Part shown: in pieces, positions 49,152-58,100 of the stretch
Numbering within the stretch: position 1 is the first letter of the stretch
Layout: every line of letters starts with the position of its first letter
Origin: JAICLK01 sp963742655
Lineage (GTDB): Bacteria > Patescibacteriota > Saccharimonadia > Saccharimonadales > UBA4665
Assembly: GCA_963742655.1 (NCBI GenBank)
Contig: CAVUMM010000005.1
Coordinates: 496,001 to 560,000, forward strand
DNA length: 64,000 bases
Direction of reading: 5' to 3'
Translations under genes and position numbers: made by a program
The notes under the pieces: generated by a model
Told to the model about the DNA's origin: nothing
Databases searched by the model: none
What the model saw: the letters and a program-made list of their open reading frames with translations, nothing else

Positions 49152-49619
49152 ATGTTTGTCCCTGAAATTGGCGATTACGACCCGGATAATCCATTCGAAG
49201 CGAAAAGCTGGTCGCTTCATTACGACTACGAAATGGCCGCACATGAGCATGTATCCGAGGCACGATGGCGAAAAATCGCCCGTGCTGGTGCGATAATTAT
49301 CGGACTTATGTCACCTGCGACATTGTTTTGGGGGCATATAGAGCATCTGCCATCTCATACTGTCCATACCATCATGGGGGTAGAAGGGTTGGCGGGGGCT
49401 ATTGCTGTACGACGGCTGAGATCTTCACCTGAAATTACCAGACAACACGAATCCAAGATGGATATTTCGGCCATCGGCCAACAAGCTCTTGCCGAACAGC
49501 ATCATGTTGCGCCACAGGAATGGGCTGAACAACACGAACTGTGGAACCCTGATGAATTCCGGCATCGTACGCCACCCCATTTACCGCTACCATTCCATTT
49601 CGTTGCCGACGGCAAGTAG
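49152..49619 (+). CDS. Unknown membrane protein
   Basis: A 155-residue protein with one or two hydrophobic segments (IARAGAIIIGLMSPATLFW, and a weaker VEGLAGAIAV). The tail is rich in His, Glu and Pro (QHHVAPQEWAEQHELWNP, ending HLPLPFHFVADGK). TATCAT six bases before the ATG supports the start. Family unknown. Confidence 0.58.
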   Translation: MFVPEIGDYDPDNPFEAKSWSLHYDYEMAAHEHVSEARWRKIARAGAIIIGLMSPATLFWGHIEHLPSHTVHTIMGVEGLAGAIAVRRLRSSPEITRQHESKMDISAIGQQALAEQHHVAPQEWAEQHELWNPDEFRHRTPPHLPLPFHFVADGK

Positions 49620-49671
49620 CCGGCCACTCGGCATTGTATTAAATAATTAAAAAATGATATAATATATACTT

Positions 49672-50238
49672 ATGGCTTATGAAACGTTTTTTGGACAAGA
49701 CAATTTAGCAGCCGGCTTTGAAGCTGCTATGTACGGCGATTTTAGCGCCGTGATAATTTTGGGCGGAGTCCGCCGCGCTAAAAGATTGTTTAATCAAACG
49801 GGAATTCCGTCACAAATATTGAGGGAAGGCGTGCCAGCTTTGGTTCCGGCCGAGGCTCGGATTCGTGCTTGGGCCGCAGCGCAAGGCCGCGTTTATTCCG
49901 GCATCGGTCAGGGGTTTCAGCGAAGTGGCGGTTTAGAGGAGCATTTTGACGGCTATCAAGTAAGTCCGGCGGCATTCAGTATCGGCATCGAAAAAAAAGC
50001 AAAATGGCACACGCAAATAGCCAGCCCGCATTGCCTTGACGATAACGGCAGATTTGATCTTGACAGGAAAGACGAAATCGATGAATTCGAACAAGGTCCC
50101 GACGACCTGGTAATCATACCGGGCGCACCCGATCCAAGCATTCACGAAGTCATCGCGGGCGATCGGCGTACTGCAAGAGTCTTTACGATGAGCTCACCTA
50201 TACTTCCTGCCCATCCTATCGGTATCGAAGAGTATTAG
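49672..50238 (+). CDS. Unknown protein
   Basis: A 188-residue soluble protein with no motif I recognise. It has an acidic stretch in the C-terminal half (DRKDEIDEFEQGPDDLV). TATAAT at 49658-49663 lies eight bases before the ATG. Convergent with the PepSY gene and separated from it by a symmetric terminator. Confidence 0.58.
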   Translation: MAYETFFGQDNLAAGFEAAMYGDFSAVIILGGVRRAKRLFNQTGIPSQILREGVPALVPAEARIRAWAAAQGRVYSGIGQGFQRSGGLEEHFDGYQVSPAAFSIGIEKKAKWHTQIASPHCLDDNGRFDLDRKDEIDEFEQGPDDLVIIPGAPDPSIHEVIAGDRRTARVFTMSSPILPAHPIGIEEY

Positions 50239-50289
50239 AATTTATAATTGACAATCGCAGCATACATTTACGTTGATTCGAAATCAAAA

Positions 50290-50318
50290 TTGGAGCACCT
50301 AATTACAAGGTACTCCAA
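50290..50318. terminator. Bidirectional terminator between convergent genes
   Basis: TTGGAGCACCT with AGGTACTCCAA (ten of eleven pairs), flanked by A- and T-rich sequence on both sides. Confidence 0.75.
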
Positions 50319-50336
50319 TAATATTGTTAATGGGTT

Positions 50337-50792
50337 TTAGTTGGTTGTTGATGAGCCGCTGCTCGAACTCATCGAAGGTCCGCCGCCGCCCACGCCGCTG
50401 TCGATGGCGGTTACTTTGAAGTTAGCATCCATTTTGACGGTTACCATTGTGCCGTCGGACTTTTTCATATGCGCTTCGTAGGTCGCGCCTTCGGCATCGG
50501 TCTCAACCCGGACGATGGTCGCGCCGGGCATGGCGGCTTCGGCGGCCGCTTTGGCTTTGGTGGCGGTATCGCCCGTCAGCGCTACTTCTTTTTCGCCGTT
50601 GGCGCCCACATGTCCGCCTACGCTCGGGTCCGGTGGCGATTGTTGCATTGTAGATTGCTGCCCGCTGCTCGAACTATTCGTACTGGTAGCGGCGCTCACG
50701 CTGGCAAGATTGCCGATTGCCGTGCTGGCACCGACGCCGGCGAGCGTTGCCAAGCTGATGGCTCCCGGCACTAGTAATTTCTTTGCTCTCAT
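50337..50792 (-). CDS. Secreted PepSY-domain protein
   Basis: A 151-residue protein with a signal peptide or anchor (RAKKLLVPGAISLATLAGVG), a Ser/Gln-rich linker and a PepSY-type domain (PGATIVRVETDAEGATYEAH, then VTVKMDANFKVTAID). The tail is Gly/Ser-rich. PepSY proteins often inhibit proteases or sense the outside. The start at 50792 has GGAGG six bases upstream. Confidence 0.8.
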   Translation of the reverse strand: MRAKKLLVPGAISLATLAGVGASTAIGNLASVSAATSTNSSSSGQQSTMQQSPPDPSVGGHVGANGEKEVALTGDTATKAKAAAEAAMPGATIVRVETDAEGATYEAHMKKSDGTMVTVKMDANFKVTAIDSGVGGGGPSMSSSSGSSTTN

Positions 50793-50951
50793 AATACCTC
50801 CTATTGTATGGTTGATATGCCCCGCGCGAGGTCTACCAATGGTGTCATGCCTTGCTTGGCGTGACCTGCAGCTCCTGGCATTTGGCGACAACGGATAAGA
50901 ATAAGGGCGAGCGCCAAAGTGCGTGTAGAAACCGGTTTGATCATTAGGAAG

Positions 50952-51587
50952 TTATCGTTTTTGTTTTGATGGCAAATTTTCGGTTGTGAGCGAGAATACG
51001 TAGCTTGCTAAGGCCCCGCCGGCGAGCGGTCCGAGCAGATAGAGCCAGACATTAGAAATATGATTTGCCAAATACGACCAGTTATAAATATCCGGGCCGA
51101 GGCCGACAGCCGGGTTGAACGCGCCGCCGGATATCGGACCGCCGGCAAAAGCCGCTGCCATCAAAATGAAACCTATGGCAATGCCGTAATAGTTGTTTCC
51201 TTCGGTTTTCTTGCTGACGGCCGTATGTAAAACTACGCTTACCAGGGCAAAAGTAAAAATTAGTTCCGTGAGTAACGCTGCACTAAAATCCACGCCAGCG
51301 CCGGGGCCGACAGCCATTTTTCCGCCGTGAATAGATTGATATACCGCTGCGGCGATCACGGCTGCCATGAGCTGAATCAACATATACTTGCCGGCTTCGA
51401 TCGCTTTTATTTTTTTCTGGATCAGCACGCCCAGCGTGATTGCCGGGTTGTAGTGGGCGCCCGAAATATACCCGCCCATGTAAACCATTGCCGCCAGAAC
51501 GACGCCGATGGCAATCGGATTGCCGGTCAGACCGATCGTGAGCACCAGAAAGAACGTGCCTATGAACTCGATGACATACTTGTTCAT
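50952..51587 (-). CDS. Aquaporin/MIP-family channel
   Basis: A 211-residue channel with six membrane helices and two NPA boxes (GAHYNPAITLG and GGAFNPAVGLG), the hallmark of MIP channels. The first helix is EFIGTFFLVLTIGL. Whether it passes water, glycerol or another solute is unclear. AAGGGGGAAGC before the ATG is a strong ribosome site. Confidence 0.93.
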   Translation of the reverse strand: MNKYVIEFIGTFFLVLTIGLTGNPIAIGVVLAAMVYMGGYISGAHYNPAITLGVLIQKKIKAIEAGKYMLIQLMAAVIAAAVYQSIHGGKMAVGPGAGVDFSAALLTELIFTFALVSVVLHTAVSKKTEGNNYYGIAIGFILMAAAFAGGPISGGAFNPAVGLGPDIYNWSYLANHISNVWLYLLGPLAGGALASYVFSLTTENLPSKQKR

Positions 51588-51745
51588 GCTTCCCCCTTAC
51601 GCTTATCTATTTTCAGTGTATGCCCGTCCGACGGAATTGTAAACGTACAAGGGATGGCTGCATCGTGTATTTAGCGTTGTGAATCGGTTATAGCCATTAC
51701 ATCGGTATTCAATCTTCGGAAAAAATATTGTAATAAGTATGCATT

Positions 51746-52021
51746 ATGGCCGGGGAGTTGCTGCGTTCAAGCGCAATCATAGTGCGAAGTAAAAGAGTTT
51801 TAGTTGTGCAAACATGCGGCAGGGACATGTGGTATTTGCCGGGCGGTGCGAGGGAGCCTGGCGAATCGGCGGAAGCGGCGTGCAGGCGAGAGCTCCGACA
51901 AGAGGTAGGTATCGCAGTCGGCTGGGCTATGTGGATGGATTCCGCAAGCGGCATACCAGTCCCATCAATACTTGGAGAGCAAATTTTACCGTTGTTGGTT
52001 CAAACGCACATGATTGACTGA
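51746..52021 (+). CDS. Short NUDIX-type protein
   Basis: A 91-residue protein with an intact NUDIX box (GGAREPGESAEAA then RRELRQEVG) after WYLPGG. The part behind the box is only about 35 residues, shorter than the usual 60 or more, and ends VPSILGEQILPLLVQTHMID. It may be a truncated gene; no compensating frameshift is obvious. Convergent with the cupin gene. Confidence 0.65.
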   Translation: MAGELLRSSAIIVRSKRVLVVQTCGRDMWYLPGGAREPGESAEAACRRELRQEVGIAVGWAMWMDSASGIPVPSILGEQILPLLVQTHMID

Positions 52022-52025
52022 GCAG

Positions 52026-52370
52026 TTAACCTTTGGTGTCAACAATTCCCGCGACATCAAAACCGACCACTGCTTCGTCGCCAACGACCCACGCGTCGTG
52101 GCCGGCGGGAATATCGGCTATGTCGCCCGGGCCGAAATCCATTTCAGATCCATCATCCATGATAACTTTTAGCCGCCCTGACATCACGCACAATACATGA
52201 TGCATCTGACAAGTATCGGTACCGGCCGACGGTTTAAGATCCACCGACCATTTCCAGCCTGGTTCAAATTTACTGCGCGCAATTGATCCGCTGTCAAGAT
52301 TGCAGATATCAATCTTTGTTTTGGCGGGTGTCATGGTTTGATCTGGCGTATCAAAGCTCTTCTTTTGCAT
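52026..52370 (-). CDS. Cupin-domain protein
   Basis: A 114-residue single cupin barrel. The first metal motif region is GTDTCQMHHVLCVMSGRL, and the second part reads FGPGDIADIPAGHDAWV. Cupins cover dioxygenases, isomerases and sensors; the ligands here suggest metal binding but no reaction. GAAAGGG precedes the ATG. Confidence 0.8.
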   Translation of the reverse strand: MQKKSFDTPDQTMTPAKTKIDICNLDSGSIARSKFEPGWKWSVDLKPSAGTDTCQMHHVLCVMSGRLKVIMDDGSEMDFGPGDIADIPAGHDAWVVGDEAVVGFDVAGIVDTKG

Positions 52371-52469
52371 ATTTACCCTTTCGTTATGTGCTGTAAATTA
52401 TTATATGGGCAAAACTTCGATTTTTCGAATGGTCATTTGCCGGGGCTCGATGTTTAGACTTGAGTACTA

Positions 52470-54239
52470 TCACGTATCCTGCGAAAAAATTAGTGCGCAG
52501 CTTGGCGGAAGTTCGAGCGTAGCTTCACCGGTTTCAACCGTTAAATCAGGCACTTTTGAGTCTTCAAAATCCGGGCTATATTTCTGCAATGCGCTATTGA
52601 ATCGCACGCGCCATGTTCCGGTGCGAGGAAATCCGACCCGGTAATTCTGAAACGATTTATTGCTGAAATTGATTACGACCATCACGTCATCTTTGGCGCC
52701 GCCATTTTGCCAACGGTGATATCCGATGACTTTGTCTGCTTCGTTGAGGTGAACAAGATTTATGCATCTGCCAAGCAAGCCCGCACTCGTACCATGTATA
52801 TTACGGCGCAGGCCGACAAGATCTTTATATGCATCGACGATACCCGCGTAGCGGCCCGCCTTGCTCCAATCCAATCCCTGCCAATCATTGAAGCTGCCGC
52901 CTTCCATAAATTCCTGGCCCTGAAACAGCATCGGGATGCCTGGAGCGGTGAACAGTAAAGTTGCAGCGATGAGCGACTGCCGGCGGGCAAACAGGCTATC
53001 TGCATTGCCCGGCGCGATCAATTCGCTTAATCTTGCCGATCCGTTGGCAGCGCTATCGTGTGAATCCATAAAAATGATGCGCTCGAATGCATTCCCGTTG
53101 TATGTCCTGCCTAACTCGGCACAGATGCCGGTCAGATTGATGCGTGACGGATCGTCGCTCGACAACGCCTCGCGCAGCGCGTTCGGAAAACCTAGCTCCC
53201 ATTGGGCCGCAAAGCCGGCGCCGCCTTCGCCGTCTGGCTTGACGATGTATTCATTGCTAGCGATGTCTTCGGCGATGGTTATGGCGGCCGGTTTAATTTT
53301 TTTGGCAACTTGATTGATGCCCTGGAGCAGTTGCCAGCCCTCCGGTAAATCGGTTGGCGGATTGTCGTTATAGCCTTTGGCATTACGGATAAATATCGTC
53401 GAATCTACGCGCAGGCCGTCCACCCGGCAATCGTGCAGCCACATTTTCACATTATCCAGAATGTATTGGCGCACTTCCGGCCGGCCGAAGTCTGGCCGAG
53501 TGTTGCCCCAAGGCGTTTCGGCGCGCCAGTCGTTATAAAAGTAAATGCCGCCTTTTCCGTCCTGCTGCCAACCGTCAAACTGCCACAAATCCAGGCTGGT
53601 GTCCGGCCCGAAATGGTTGTACACCACATCCAAAATCACGCCGATGCCGCGTTTGTGAGCGGCACGCACGAACTGCAAAAAGCCGTGCCGGCCGCCATAT
53701 AGACTCTCGACAGCGTAAATGTAATCGATAGCATAGCCCCAGCCACGGTCCATCAGCATGCTGTTGATCGGCATGAGTTCGACCATGTTTACGCCGAGCT
53801 CTGCGAGGTAATCAAGTTTATCGACAGCATCGTCAAATGTGCCATTGATGGCAGGGTCAGGGCGGTTAAACGTACCGATGTGCAATTCGTAAATGACCTG
53901 TTGTTCAAACGGAATAGGCTGAAAGGCGTCGTCGCCCCAATCGAAGTTAGGGTTTGCGATGACCGAATTACCGGCCGAAGTAGTAAAGTGCAGCGCCCGC
54001 GGATCGTTTCGATGATACGTATTTCCGCCGTTTTTGATGACGAATTTATATTCCTGGCCAGGTTTGGCGCCGCGAATCAGGGCGACCCAATAACCATCCT
54101 GTTCACTCGTCATAGGGTCTTCGCCCCAATTATTAAACGAGCCGGACAGGCTTATGCTTTCGGCAAACGGGGCCCACACGCGAAATGATACGCCCGATTT
54201 ATGTACGATTGCACCGACATCTTTTTTGTTTTCGCTCAT
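52470..54239 (-). CDS. GH13 alpha-glucan branching enzyme-like protein
   Basis: A 589-residue GH13 enzyme. It begins with a CBM48-type sandwich (VSFRVWAPFAESISLSGSFN), followed by the TIM barrel with region I DVVYNHFGP, region II GLRVDSTIF (nucleophile Asp), region III IAEDIA (acid Glu) and region IV FMDSHDS. A beta-sandwich closes the protein. The order fits GlgB-type branching enzyme or trehalose-related hydrolases. The start at 54239 follows a reverse TATTAT by seven bases; no glycogen synthase is in the window. Confidence 0.87.
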   Translation of the reverse strand: MSENKKDVGAIVHKSGVSFRVWAPFAESISLSGSFNNWGEDPMTSEQDGYWVALIRGAKPGQEYKFVIKNGGNTYHRNDPRALHFTTSAGNSVIANPNFDWGDDAFQPIPFEQQVIYELHIGTFNRPDPAINGTFDDAVDKLDYLAELGVNMVELMPINSMLMDRGWGYAIDYIYAVESLYGGRHGFLQFVRAAHKRGIGVILDVVYNHFGPDTSLDLWQFDGWQQDGKGGIYFYNDWRAETPWGNTRPDFGRPEVRQYILDNVKMWLHDCRVDGLRVDSTIFIRNAKGYNDNPPTDLPEGWQLLQGINQVAKKIKPAAITIAEDIASNEYIVKPDGEGGAGFAAQWELGFPNALREALSSDDPSRINLTGICAELGRTYNGNAFERIIFMDSHDSAANGSARLSELIAPGNADSLFARRQSLIAATLLFTAPGIPMLFQGQEFMEGGSFNDWQGLDWSKAGRYAGIVDAYKDLVGLRRNIHGTSAGLLGRCINLVHLNEADKVIGYHRWQNGGAKDDVMVVINFSNKSFQNYRVGFPRTGTWRVRFNSALQKYSPDFEDSKVPDLTVETGEATLELPPSCALIFSQDT

Positions 54240-54304
54240 AGCGTTAATAATAATTATGCTTAGGCTCTTAACAAAGTGCAAGCCGAATCAGTACGAGTCG
54301 TACA

Positions 54305-54874
54305 TTACGCACCCACCGCCGCTTGAGCAAATGCTGCCAGCATCTCAAATGTTAACGCACGTTTCGTCTGCGGATCGGCATAGAAAAGATTGTTTCCGCG
54401 GCCCACTGCGCGGTCAAAATCTTCTTCCACGAGGCGGGCTAAAGTTTGACCGTCCCGCGGGGTCAAAATACGCGCTCCTATCACGCGGGCGGCCGTAAGT
54501 TCGGCCAAATCTGGTTGAACGACGGATTCTTGGCCATCTGCCTCTCGCCAGCCCATTCTCATATCTCCTCCAATCGGCACAAACTCCATGACGCTGCTAC
54601 AGGCAATAGTTTCTCCGATTGACTGGGTCAGCACGAGCCGATCTTGATCACGTGGGCGGCGCATAGCAGGATCGTGAACGCTGATGGAATATTGACTTCT
54701 AGCGTAATAATCAACGAGGACCAGGTGGCCCATTGGCTGTACTAAGTGTATTCGTGTTCGGTTATCCTCCGGCTGCGTGCACACCACTTCGTCGCCGCGA
54801 ATTGCCAGCCCGCGATATAACTTGACCGGATCAAGTCCTGCGATGGATTCATTAACCCCGTTGGCTGTGTTCAT
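54305..54874 (-). CDS. Unknown protein
   Basis: A 189-residue soluble protein with mixed strands in the first two thirds (LVLVDYYARSQYSISVHD) and a helical end (RALTFEMLAAFAQAAVGA). No family recognised. A reverse TATGCT lies six bases before the ATG, so it is a leaderless single gene. Confidence 0.58.
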   Translation of the reverse strand: MNTANGVNESIAGLDPVKLYRGLAIRGDEVVCTQPEDNRTRIHLVQPMGHLVLVDYYARSQYSISVHDPAMRRPRDQDRLVLTQSIGETIACSSVMEFVPIGGDMRMGWREADGQESVVQPDLAELTAARVIGARILTPRDGQTLARLVEEDFDRAVGRGNNLFYADPQTKRALTFEMLAAFAQAAVGA

Positions 54875-54980
54875 AAATTAAGCATACAATGTAATGGACA
54901 ATAATCAAATATATTAACTGATCATGGCACATCGATATCACTTTTAGACGTGAAAGTGCCAGTTTTGCTATTATTAGATA

Positions 54981-55403
54981 ATGGCGCGTAAAACAAAAAG
55001 AAAAGTCAAATTGCGGCGACTGCGGTTACCGCGAAAGTTATTACAAGGTTTCGCGGTAGTGGCTCTGGCATTGGTGCCGTGGACGCTCTGGTTGTCGTAT
55101 TCACTGCCCATTGATCATTTAGACCATCGCTGGAATTTGGCCTGGAGCGGCTTTGACGTCGGATTGTTATTGTCGCTTGCGCTGACTGCATATTTTGGAT
55201 TACGCAAATCCGGCTGGGTTACGGTGACAGCATCTATAGCAGGTACGCTGCTGGTTATCGATGCCTGGTTTGATTGCGTTACGGCCAAAGATAGCTGGGA
55301 GCACCTGCTTTCAATTTCATCGGCTACTTTTATCGAACTGCCGCTGGCGCTTCTGGCTTTTTGGATTGCGTACCGAGCTGGTAAACAATGTTTTAGCAAG
55401 TAG
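54981..55403 (+). CDS. Unknown membrane protein
   Basis: A 140-residue protein with a very basic start (ARKTKRKVKLRRLRLPRK) and four predicted helices, including LLQGFAVVALALVPWTLWL and LPLALLAFWIAYRA. The positive-inside rule puts the N-terminus in the cytoplasm. TATTAT lies six bases before the ATG. Function unknown. Confidence 0.65.
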   Translation: MARKTKRKVKLRRLRLPRKLLQGFAVVALALVPWTLWLSYSLPIDHLDHRWNLAWSGFDVGLLLSLALTAYFGLRKSGWVTVTASIAGTLLVIDAWFDCVTAKDSWEHLLSISSATFIELPLALLAFWIAYRAGKQCFSK

Positions 55404-55517
55404 CGACTCATCTGTTTGGTACATTTTGAATTTTTCTCTGAGGGGTTCGATGAGTTATGTATAATACCGCATACTTCACTGCTTAACCCCACGATATTCG
55501 CTTTTCACATATTTTTA

Positions 55518-55568
55518 GAGTTGACACAACTCAGTACTTAGATTTATCATTCAACCACATGGTTGAAT
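55518..55568 (+). promoter_or_regulatory. ArsR-operon promoter with two palindromic operators
   Basis: TTGACA (55521-55526), an 18-base spacer and TATCAT (55545-55550) lie eight bases before the ATG. GAGTTG-ACA-CAACTC (55518-55532) overlaps the -35 box, and ATTCAACC-ACAT-GGTTGAAT (55549-55568) covers the start point and start codon. Both share the half-site CAAC/GTTG, as expected for binding of a dimeric ArsR-type repressor. Confidence 0.7.
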
Positions 55569-55906
55569 ATATATTGGATTTAGATACTGTTTTCGGCTCA
55601 CTGGCTGATCCTACCAGGCGGGATATTTTACAGCGCTTGCGTGAAGCCGAGCTTACAATTGGTGAAATTGCCTCGCACTATGACTTGACGTTCGCAGCGA
55701 TTTCCAAACATCTGAAGGTGTTGGGGAAAGCCAAGCTGATTATTAAGCAAAGGAGGGGCAAAGAACAGGTGGTGCGAATTTCACCGCAAACACTGGCGTA
55801 TGCTGATTCGTATCTGGAGCAGTACCGTCAATTATGGGAAGTCCGCTTTGACGCGCTCGAATCGCTACTGGAAAGTGAACAATCTAAGGCAAGCAAGAAA
55901 GGATAG
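55559..55906 (+). CDS. ArsR-family transcriptional repressor
   Basis: A 115-residue winged-helix protein: LADPTRRDILQRLREAELTI, then the recognition helix TFAAISKHLKVL and the wing KQRRGKEQVVRISP. No cysteine metal site is seen, so it fits the non-metal group usually paired with an SRPBCC gene. It probably represses its own operon through the palindromes at 55518-55568. The gene precedes the SRPBCC gene by two bases. Confidence 0.88.
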   Translation: MVEYILDLDTVFGSLADPTRRDILQRLREAELTIGEIASHYDLTFAAISKHLKVLGKAKLIIKQRRGKEQVVRISPQTLAYADSYLEQYRQLWEVRFDALESLLESEQSKASKKG

Positions 55907-55908
55907 GC

Positions 55909-56385
55909 ATGGAAGAAGAATCTAACAGGGAATTTACCATCACCCGGGTTTTTGATGCTTCGCGAGAGCTGGTATTCAAAGCCTGGACTGACGAAAAGCT
56001 TTTATCAAAATGGTGGGGACCGAAAGGCTTTACAAATCCGGTTTCGGAGCTCGATGCGCGTGTCGGCGGAAAAATCAATATCGTTATGGAAGATTCAGCA
56101 GGGCTGATTCAAACGGGGAGCCGCTATCCGATGGAAGGCGAAATCCTGGAGATCATACAGCCGGCAAAACTTGTATATATCTCGTCGGCTATCATGGATG
56201 GAAAACCGATTTTAGAAAATGAAGTAACAGTTATATTTGAAGATGAAGGCGGCAAAACGAAACTGACGCTCCACGTGATAGTTACTCGCGCCACGCCTGA
56301 AGCAGAAGCGCCGCTGGCCGGAATGGAAATGGGCTGGAGCCAGAGCCTGGACAAGCTGGCGGATTACTTAACGAGTCAAGTTTAA
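55909..56385 (+). CDS. SRPBCC/AHSA1-domain protein
   Basis: A 158-residue START-like protein with FTITRVFDASRELVFKAWTD and WWGPKGFTNPV near the start and MGWSQSLDKLADYL at the end, typical of AHSA1-type ligand-binding domains. The hydrophobic cavity binds small molecules in relatives. AAAGGATAGG supplies the ribosome site at the end of arsR. The ArsR-SRPBCC pairing is widespread. Confidence 0.87.
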   Translation: MEEESNREFTITRVFDASRELVFKAWTDEKLLSKWWGPKGFTNPVSELDARVGGKINIVMEDSAGLIQTGSRYPMEGEILEIIQPAKLVYISSAIMDGKPILENEVTVIFEDEGGKTKLTLHVIVTRATPEAEAPLAGMEMGWSQSLDKLADYLTSQV

Positions 56386-56405
56386 TTTACGAGTAGGGGG
56401 CTACT

Positions 56406-56885
56406 ATGCAAAAAATATCACCATTTCTTTGGTTCGAAGATAACGCCGATGACGCCGTAAATTTCTACGTTTCGGTTTTTAAAAACGCCAAAATCACCAG
56501 CAAGCAGAAATTCAGCGACGATGTTCCTGGGCCGAAAGGAAAAGTCATGACTATCGGATTTGAACTCGAAGGACAGCAATTCACTGCACTTAACGGCGGC
56601 CCTGTCGAAGGATTCAAATTCAACCCGTCAATTTCATTCGTAGTAGACTGCGAGACCCAAGAAGAAGTCGATTACTACTGGGAAAAATTGTCGTCCGATC
56701 CGTCGTCCGAACAGTGCGGCTGGCTCAAAGACAAGTTTGGTTTATCGTGGCAGATCGTACCAAGCGGCATGAACAAATTATTAAACGGCCCGGATGCGGA
56801 TGGCGCAGCGCGAGCCACCCAGGCCATGATGAAAATGAAAAAACTCGACATCGCCGAACTCAAAAAAGCCTATGACGAAGCATGA
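56406..56885 (+). CDS. VOC-superfamily (PhnB-like) protein
   Basis: A 159-residue protein with KISPFLWFEDNADDAVNFY, FELEGQQFTALNGG and CGWLKDKFGLSWQIVP, all typical of the PhnB/3-demethylubiquinone methyltransferase-like VOC group. The C-terminal helix (ATQAMMKMKKLDIAELKKAY) is also usual. GTAGGGGG precedes the ATG. It is the third gene of the ArsR operon. Confidence 0.85.
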   Translation: MQKISPFLWFEDNADDAVNFYVSVFKNAKITSKQKFSDDVPGPKGKVMTIGFELEGQQFTALNGGPVEGFKFNPSISFVVDCETQEEVDYYWEKLSSDPSSEQCGWLKDKFGLSWQIVPSGMNKLLNGPDADGAARATQAMMKMKKLDIAELKKAYDEA

Positions 56886-56973
56886 CACCTCCGGCTGCGA
56901 CAGCGATCAAAGTACGTAGTTTTTTATCTGTTATCGGGGTATAATTAGTACTGATTAATTTGGTTTATACGTC

Positions 56974-57501
56974 ATGGAACGTTTACCATGTGCCGAATGC
57001 CCGATGCGACAAGCTATGATTAGCACTGCCGATGAGTTGGATAATTTAGGAAATGAGGCGCAAGACCGGATTCGAGCGGCATGCCGTGCCGCTGGATTAG
57101 ACCCTTTGCTTGAAGCCGCTCTGGCTGGCCCGGCGCCTGGCGGCGAATTACCTGATAATTCCAATACGGATGTCGGCAGGTTCGCATCTGATCATGCCTG
57201 GTTGCAAAACATGAATCATGACGATGCGTTACGGGCGGTATTTAAGATATGCCTTGAATTGAATGATGAGCTGCTTGAGGGGTTTCTTGCGGACATTGAT
57301 GCGAGATTTTTGCGAAACGTAGCTGAAATTATGCCGAAGGCGTGTATTCTGGCGGCTCCGAGCAGGGGCATTCGTTTTCCGCTTTTAGGGTTGGTTCGAG
57401 TTCCCGGTATACGAACAGCGCAGTGTGCGTCATATATTGGTGGAACCGCAGCACGAAACCATCGCAGGATACGCGCCCGTTATGGTATACGTAATGGATA
57501 A
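56974..57501 (+). CDS. Unknown cysteine-containing protein
   Basis: A 175-residue soluble protein. The N-terminus has CAECPMR, a CxxC motif that could bind Zn or Fe-S, but no second pair is obvious beyond scattered Cys. The middle is helical and the C-terminus basic (RNHRRIRARYGIRNG). TATAAT near 56940 leaves a leader of about 25 bases. Family unknown. Confidence 0.55.
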   Translation: MERLPCAECPMRQAMISTADELDNLGNEAQDRIRAACRAAGLDPLLEAALAGPAPGGELPDNSNTDVGRFASDHAWLQNMNHDDALRAVFKICLELNDELLEGFLADIDARFLRNVAEIMPKACILAAPSRGIRFPLLGLVRVPGIRTAQCASYIGGTAARNHRRIRARYGIRNG

Positions 57502-57509
57502 AAATCGTA

Positions 57510-58052
57510 TTAATGTGTAGATCGCATCAGTTCGTAGAGTTTCCGAACGGTGTTTGCGTTGCGGATCGTGAATTTTTTGTATATGTCGGTGCCGATGATT
57601 TTTATTACCTGGCCGCGGCGCACGTTTTCCCTGTCGATGCGCCAAACGACCGTTCCGGGGTAATAGACGACATCTTCAATTTCCGGGTTGTGCGGAATCT
57701 GCGCCACTACGCCTTTGTTGTCGATATCCGGCCACAGAAACATGACATCACACCGCATCGTTACGTCATTGACCCAAGTTTCGGGCAGCTCATCAAGGAG
57801 CTTTTTGATCTGTTCGAAGCTTCGAATCAGCACTGGCACTTCGAACCCGAAATCTTTTTCGATGGCTTTTTCTAGCTGTTCGCAAAAGGATTTCTCGTCG
57901 CTTGAAAGCGAATCGAATATCACATTGCCGGAATTGATGAATGTCTTTACCTTCGAAAAACCGAGCGACTCGAAAGTTGTTTTGAGCCTTGACATCTCGA
58001 CTTTGCGATTACCGCCGACATTGATACCCCGAAGCAATGCCACATATACCAT
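57510..58052 (-). CDS. DUF1697-family protein
   Basis: A 180-residue protein recognised by YVALLRGINVGGNRKVEMS, INSGNVIFDS and the late RNANTVRKLYELM, the signature of DUF1697. The fold is alpha/beta and the function is not established. A reverse TATACT lies seven bases before the ATG. Confidence 0.88.
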   Translation of the reverse strand: MVYVALLRGINVGGNRKVEMSRLKTTFESLGFSKVKTFINSGNVIFDSLSSDEKSFCEQLEKAIEKDFGFEVPVLIRSFEQIKKLLDELPETWVNDVTMRCDVMFLWPDIDNKGVVAQIPHNPEIEDVVYYPGTVVWRIDRENVRRGQVIKIIGTDIYKKFTIRNANTVRKLYELMRSTH

Positions 58053-58100
58053 ACTAAAAAGTATAAGCTATCCGCGCGCATACATGCCCGGCCGAAGTCG

